Assembly: GCF_013387495.1 (NCBI RefSeq)
Contig: NZ_JABZEE010000051.1
Coordinates: forward strand, 60,370 to 124,369
DNA: 64,000 nt
Direction: 5' to 3'
From: Streptomyces sp. PKU-EA00015
GTDB lineage: Bacteria; Actinomycetota; Actinomycetes; Streptomycetales; Streptomycetaceae
A program made the translations under genes and the position numbers. The notes beneath the pieces are model-generated. The model did no database searches. It worked only from the letters and a program-made list of their open reading frames with translations, and had not been told where the DNA came from. This document shows positions 61,196-64,000 of this stretch, piece after piece; the first letter of the stretch is position 1, and each line of letters opens with the position of its first letter.

Positions 61196-62809
61196 TTACT
61201 GCTGGTTCTGGATCTGATCGGCGGTGTCCTTCGCCTCAGCGAGCTGCGAGATCCAGTCGGTGACGTTGGTGATGCCGTCGCCGATCGCGTCCCAGTAGCT
61301 CTTGCCCTCGGCGATCCAGCCCTGGAGCGGTGTGAGCTCCCAGATCAGCCAGCCGCCGATGAAGAACAGCACGATCATGACCAGACAGCCCTTGAGGCAG
61401 CCGAGGCCGGGGATGCGGACCGGGTTGGCGCTGCGCCGGCGCGGCTCGCGCGGCGGTCGCGGCTGCTGGGGCGGCGCCTGCGGGGGGGCGTACGGCTGGG
61501 GCTGGTGGCGCTGGGGCTGCGGCGGGTACGGCTGCGGCTGGGGGCGCTGCGGGGGCCGCTGCTGATACTGCGGCGGCTGGGGCGGCGGCGCCTGGCGCTG
61601 AGGGCGGCGGCGCAGCGGGTCCTGGCTCGGGTCCAGGTACTGCACCTGTGTCTGCTCGTTGCGGTCGCGGGCTGCGCGCAGCTGCGACTGCCAGGGGTGC
61701 GGCTCCTCGGGCCGCGGCCCGTCGCCCGGCGGAACGGGGGGCATCACGGAGGTCGGGTCGGCGCCGCCGCCCGGCCGTCCGGTCTGCGGCATGACACTCG
61801 TCGCGGCCGACGGGTCGAACGCCGGAGCGCCGCCCGTGTTCGGCAGGACCTGCGTCGGGTCCGCGGCGCCGGGCGTCTCGGGGACGGGCGCCGGGGCGGG
61901 GTCGGGCGCGAGCAGCGCGGCGACGCCGAGGGCGGCGTCGACCTGGGCCGCGTTGGAGTGCACACCGATGCCGGCCGCGACCGTGCGCAGGCCGCGGGCG
62001 AGGTTCTCGGCGCTGGGCCGCTCGCCGGGCTCCTTGCGCAGGCAGCGCTCTATGACCGTCCACAGCGGCTCGGGGACGGTGGTGGGGCGGCGGGGCTCCT
62101 CGCTGAGGTGCCGGTGCAGCACTTCGAGCGCCGTCCCGCCGGCGAACGGGGGCCGGCCGGTGACCAGCTCGTACAGCAGGATGCCCGCGCCGTAGATGTC
62201 GACGGCGGAGGTCTGCGGGCGGCCCTCGGCGGACTCGGGCGCGACGTACGCGGGGGTCCCGACGAACTCGTGCGTGCGGGTCAGGCCCGGGGAGTCGGCG
62301 AGGCGCGCGATGCCGAAGTCCGTCAGCATCGGGTGCATCTGGCCGTCGGCGTCGGTCTTCAGCAGGACGTTCGCCGGCTTGAGGTCGCGGTGGACGATGC
62401 CGTCCGCGTGGCTGGCGGCGAGCGCGTCGGCGATCTGCGCCGTCATCAGCGAGGCGGCGACCGGCGACAGCGGGCCGTTGTCGCGCAGGTAGTGGTGGAG
62501 GTCCGGGCCGTCGACGAGGTCCATGACGAGGGCGAGGAGATCGCCCTCGACGACCAGGTCGCGGGTGCGCACGATGTTCGGGTGGGTGAGCCGCAGGAGG
62601 ACGGAGCGCTCCCGCAGGAAGCGCATCACCACGTCCGCGTCGTTCGCGAGCTCCTCCTTGAGGACCTTGATCGCGACGGTCTCACCGGGCTGTCCCGCGA
62701 CGGCGGCCTCGGCGCCCGCGGTCTCCCTCTGACGGGCTCGCCAGACGGTGCCCGTGGCGCCGCGCCCGAGCGGCTCCTCGAGCAGGTACTTGCTGCCTAC
62801 CGGCCGCAC
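61196..62809 (-). CDS. pkaA: Membrane Ser/Thr protein kinase, PkaA-like
   Basis: 537 residues. The kinase domain has GRGATGTV, HRDLKPANV and DFGIA. A Pro/Gln-rich linker (QAPPPQPPQYQQRPPQRPQP) of about 120 residues leads to a C-terminal membrane helix (CLKGCLVMIVLFFIGGWLIWELTPL) and a short outside tail. The GTG at 62809 has GGGAG 8 nt upstream. 137 bp separate it from the second kinase gene. FHA domain downstream may read its phosphorylation. Confidence 0.9.
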   Translation of the reverse strand: MRPVGSKYLLEEPLGRGATGTVWRARQRETAGAEAAVAGQPGETVAIKVLKEELANDADVVMRFLRERSVLLRLTHPNIVRTRDLVVEGDLLALVMDLVDGPDLHHYLRDNGPLSPVAASLMTAQIADALAASHADGIVHRDLKPANVLLKTDADGQMHPMLTDFGIARLADSPGLTRTHEFVGTPAYVAPESAEGRPQTSAVDIYGAGILLYELVTGRPPFAGGTALEVLHRHLSEEPRRPTTVPEPLWTVIERCLRKEPGERPSAENLARGLRTVAAGIGVHSNAAQVDAALGVAALLAPDPAPAPVPETPGAADPTQVLPNTGGAPAFDPSAATSVMPQTGRPGGGADPTSVMPPVPPGDGPRPEEPHPWQSQLRAARDRNEQTQVQYLDPSQDPLRRRPQRQAPPPQPPQYQQRPPQRPQPQPYPPQPQRHQPQPYAPPQAPPQQPRPPREPRRRSANPVRIPGLGCLKGCLVMIVLFFIGGWLIWELTPLQGWIAEGKSYWDAIGDGITNVTDWISQLAEAKDTADQIQNQQ

Positions 62810-63241
62810 GTCATGCGCTCCCTGCTGGTCGGTCCTCTGGAACCCGGGCTGCCGATGATGCTGTGATCCTGCGGGCCGCCGGGTGTCCGACCCACTGTAA
62901 TGGTGCCGAACGGATCACCGGCGGTGCGCGCCCCGGTGCCTGTTCGAAGAACAGACGCGGGCATCGTACGGATGGTTGCCCCACGGGAGTGCAGCGAACG
63001 TCACGATCGGGGGGCGGGGCTTTCCGGTTCCTGTGCCAACCAGGCACTTTTGCGCCCAGAGCCGACCAATCAAGATCACTTGCGGATGGGTCCCGGGCGT
63101 GTTGTCGGCAGCAGGTGCGAGGATGCCTCTCAGCACATGGCCGTGGGAGGGAGCCCATGGCTCGTGCCGACCTGCCGGGCGAGGGGCGATCAGGGCGGCT
63201 CCCCTGCCGGGTACCCCGCGCAGAAGGGATTGCTGACGGCG
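62810..63241. other. Divergent intergenic region between pkaA and the FHA gene
   Basis: A 432-bp gap with no convincing gene. A good Shine-Dalgarno (GTGGGAGGGAGCCC) precedes an ATG at 63157 that is out of frame with the FHA gene, while an ATG at 63137 is in frame and may be an alternative start of it. No regulator site is obvious. Confidence 0.5.
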
Positions 63242-64000
63242 ATGCAGATCCGGCTGACTGTGCTCGCGCCGCGCGGGGGGTCGTCCGCGACCGCGGGGCG
63301 CCCTTGCGACGTGCTGGTCACCGCGCCCGCGGGCACCGCGCTGGCCGCGGTGGCCTCCGGCCTCGCAGCCGTCTCCGGCCCGGACACCTCGGGCACGGTC
63401 GTGCTCTACGCGGGACAGGAGCGTCTCGACCTCCAGCGGCGCACGCTCGGCGAGCCGCCACTGGTGGACGGAGCCGTCCTCGCCCTCCAGTCCCCCGTCG
63501 ACGACGACGCGCACGACGCGGTGGACGCCGCGGCGCAGCTCCATGTCGTGGCCGGGCCGGACGCGGGCGGGGTCCATCTGCTGCACGGCGGGCGGATAAG
63601 CGTCGGCCGCTCGGCCGACGCCGATGTGCCGCTGGACGATCCGGACGTCTCCCGGCTCCACTGCGCGGTGACGGTCGCGGACGACGGCCGGGTGACGGTC
63701 GCGGACCTGGGCTCGACGAACGGCACGACGGTCGACGGCGCGTCCGTCGACACCCGCCCGGTCCGCCTCCCGGCGGGCGCGCTGCTGCGCCTGGGCGAGT
63801 CGACGCTGCGCCTGGCGACTGCGCCGCCGCCGGAGCCACTGCGGACGACCCCGGACGGCGAGGGTCACCTGCGGGTCGCACGCCCTTCCGGCGCGCCGGA
63901 AGGCCCGGACGCCCCGGCCGGAGCGGGCCCGGCGGCCACGGGTCACGCACCGGGCCGGCCGACGAGCCCGTCCGAGCAGGCCGCCGCCGGGCGCGCGGGC
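63242..64000 (+). CDS. FHA-domain protein, N-terminal part (runs off the window)
   Basis: 253 codons remain open to the window edge. An N-terminal domain of ~95 residues is followed by an FHA domain with ISVGRSADADVPLDDPDVSRLHC and STNGTTVDG, whose Arg, Ser and Asn bind phosphothreonine. Beyond residue ~200 the sequence is Pro/Gly/Ala-rich. In S. coelicolor this locus holds a long FHA-FtsK protein; the rest is outside the window. GAAGGG lies 13 nt before the ATG; an in-frame ATG at 63137 is an alternative. Confidence 0.75.
   Translation, partial: MQIRLTVLAPRGGSSATAGRPCDVLVTAPAGTALAAVASGLAAVSGPDTSGTVVLYAGQERLDLQRRTLGEPPLVDGAVLALQSPVDDDAHDAVDAAAQLHVVAGPDAGGVHLLHGGRISVGRSADADVPLDDPDVSRLHCAVTVADDGRVTVADLGSTNGTTVDGASVDTRPVRLPAGALLRLGESTLRLATAPPPEPLRTTPDGEGHLRVARPSGAPEGPDAPAGAGPAATGHAPGRPTSPSEQAAAGRAG

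Noticed and set aside
63157..64000. Alternative gene from the ATG at 63157 with a good Shine-Dalgarno
   Set aside because: Out of frame with the FHA domain and translated product is Arg/Ala-rich without motif; the FHA frame has the expected codon bias.

Overview
This window is high-GC actinobacterial chromosome. Third codon positions are almost all G or C, so nearly every real gene has long open shadow frames on the other strand. The gene content (ssgG-type SsgA-like protein, paired serine/threonine kinases, LAETG surface protein, sigma-U-like ECF factor with its anti-sigma, HelD, NnaR-NarK, tmRNA-SmpB-FtsEX) points to Streptomyces. From memory, the order follows the core region around SCO2910-SCO2975 of S. 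coelicolor; I could not check this. I see no rRNA operon, CRISPR array, insertion sequence or prophage. It reads as vegetative core genome with small accessory insertions.

Region 1 (1-7.8 kb): a partial gene, the CysO-CysM-Mec cysteine pathway with a cysteine-type leader peptide ahead of cysO, an amino-acid permease, DUF2017 and ClpS, and NAD salvage genes pncB and pncA. Region 2 (7.8-19.1 kb): a large secreted M6 metalloprotease, two RDD membrane proteins, ssgG, an FAD-linked oxidase, a TPR lipoprotein-like or membrane-anchored protein, and hppD divergent from an Lrp/AsnC regulator. Region 3 (19.1-27.5 kb): an ArsR-type regulator, small ORF and MFS exporter operon behind a 28-bp palindrome, a Lon-type S16 membrane protease, an IclR regulator, a DEAD/DEAH helicase, a Doc toxin-antitoxin pair, another MFS exporter and a tRNA-Cys.

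Region 4 (27.5-38.3 kb): a three-subunit xanthine-dehydrogenase-family operon with two oddities (a long disordered N-terminus on the 2Fe-2S subunit and no catalytic glutamate in the molybdenum subunit), then a sugar ABC operon without its own ATPase that ends in a GH20 beta-N-acetylhexosaminidase. Region 5 (38-47.9 kb): DUF3039, YqgE, murA, HU, malic enzyme, HelD, anti-sigma and sigma factor, and a CGNR regulator. Region 6 (48-53.4 kb): nitrogen genes nnaR and narK with GlnR-like boxes, then LysR and MFS divergently. Region 7 (53.4-64 kb): ssrA-smpB, an S41 protease, ftsX-ftsE, a zinc-ribbon membrane peptide, a DPG-repeat LAETG protein, prfB, tandem kinases (pkaB/pkaA-like) and the start of an FHA protein.

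The strongest leads are regulatory rather than a wholly new system: a cysteine leader peptide, a hairpin that hides the ssgG ribosome-binding site, several undescribed palindromes beside transporters and metabolic genes, GlnR-like boxes around narK/nnaR, and the altered xanthine-dehydrogenase-like enzyme.
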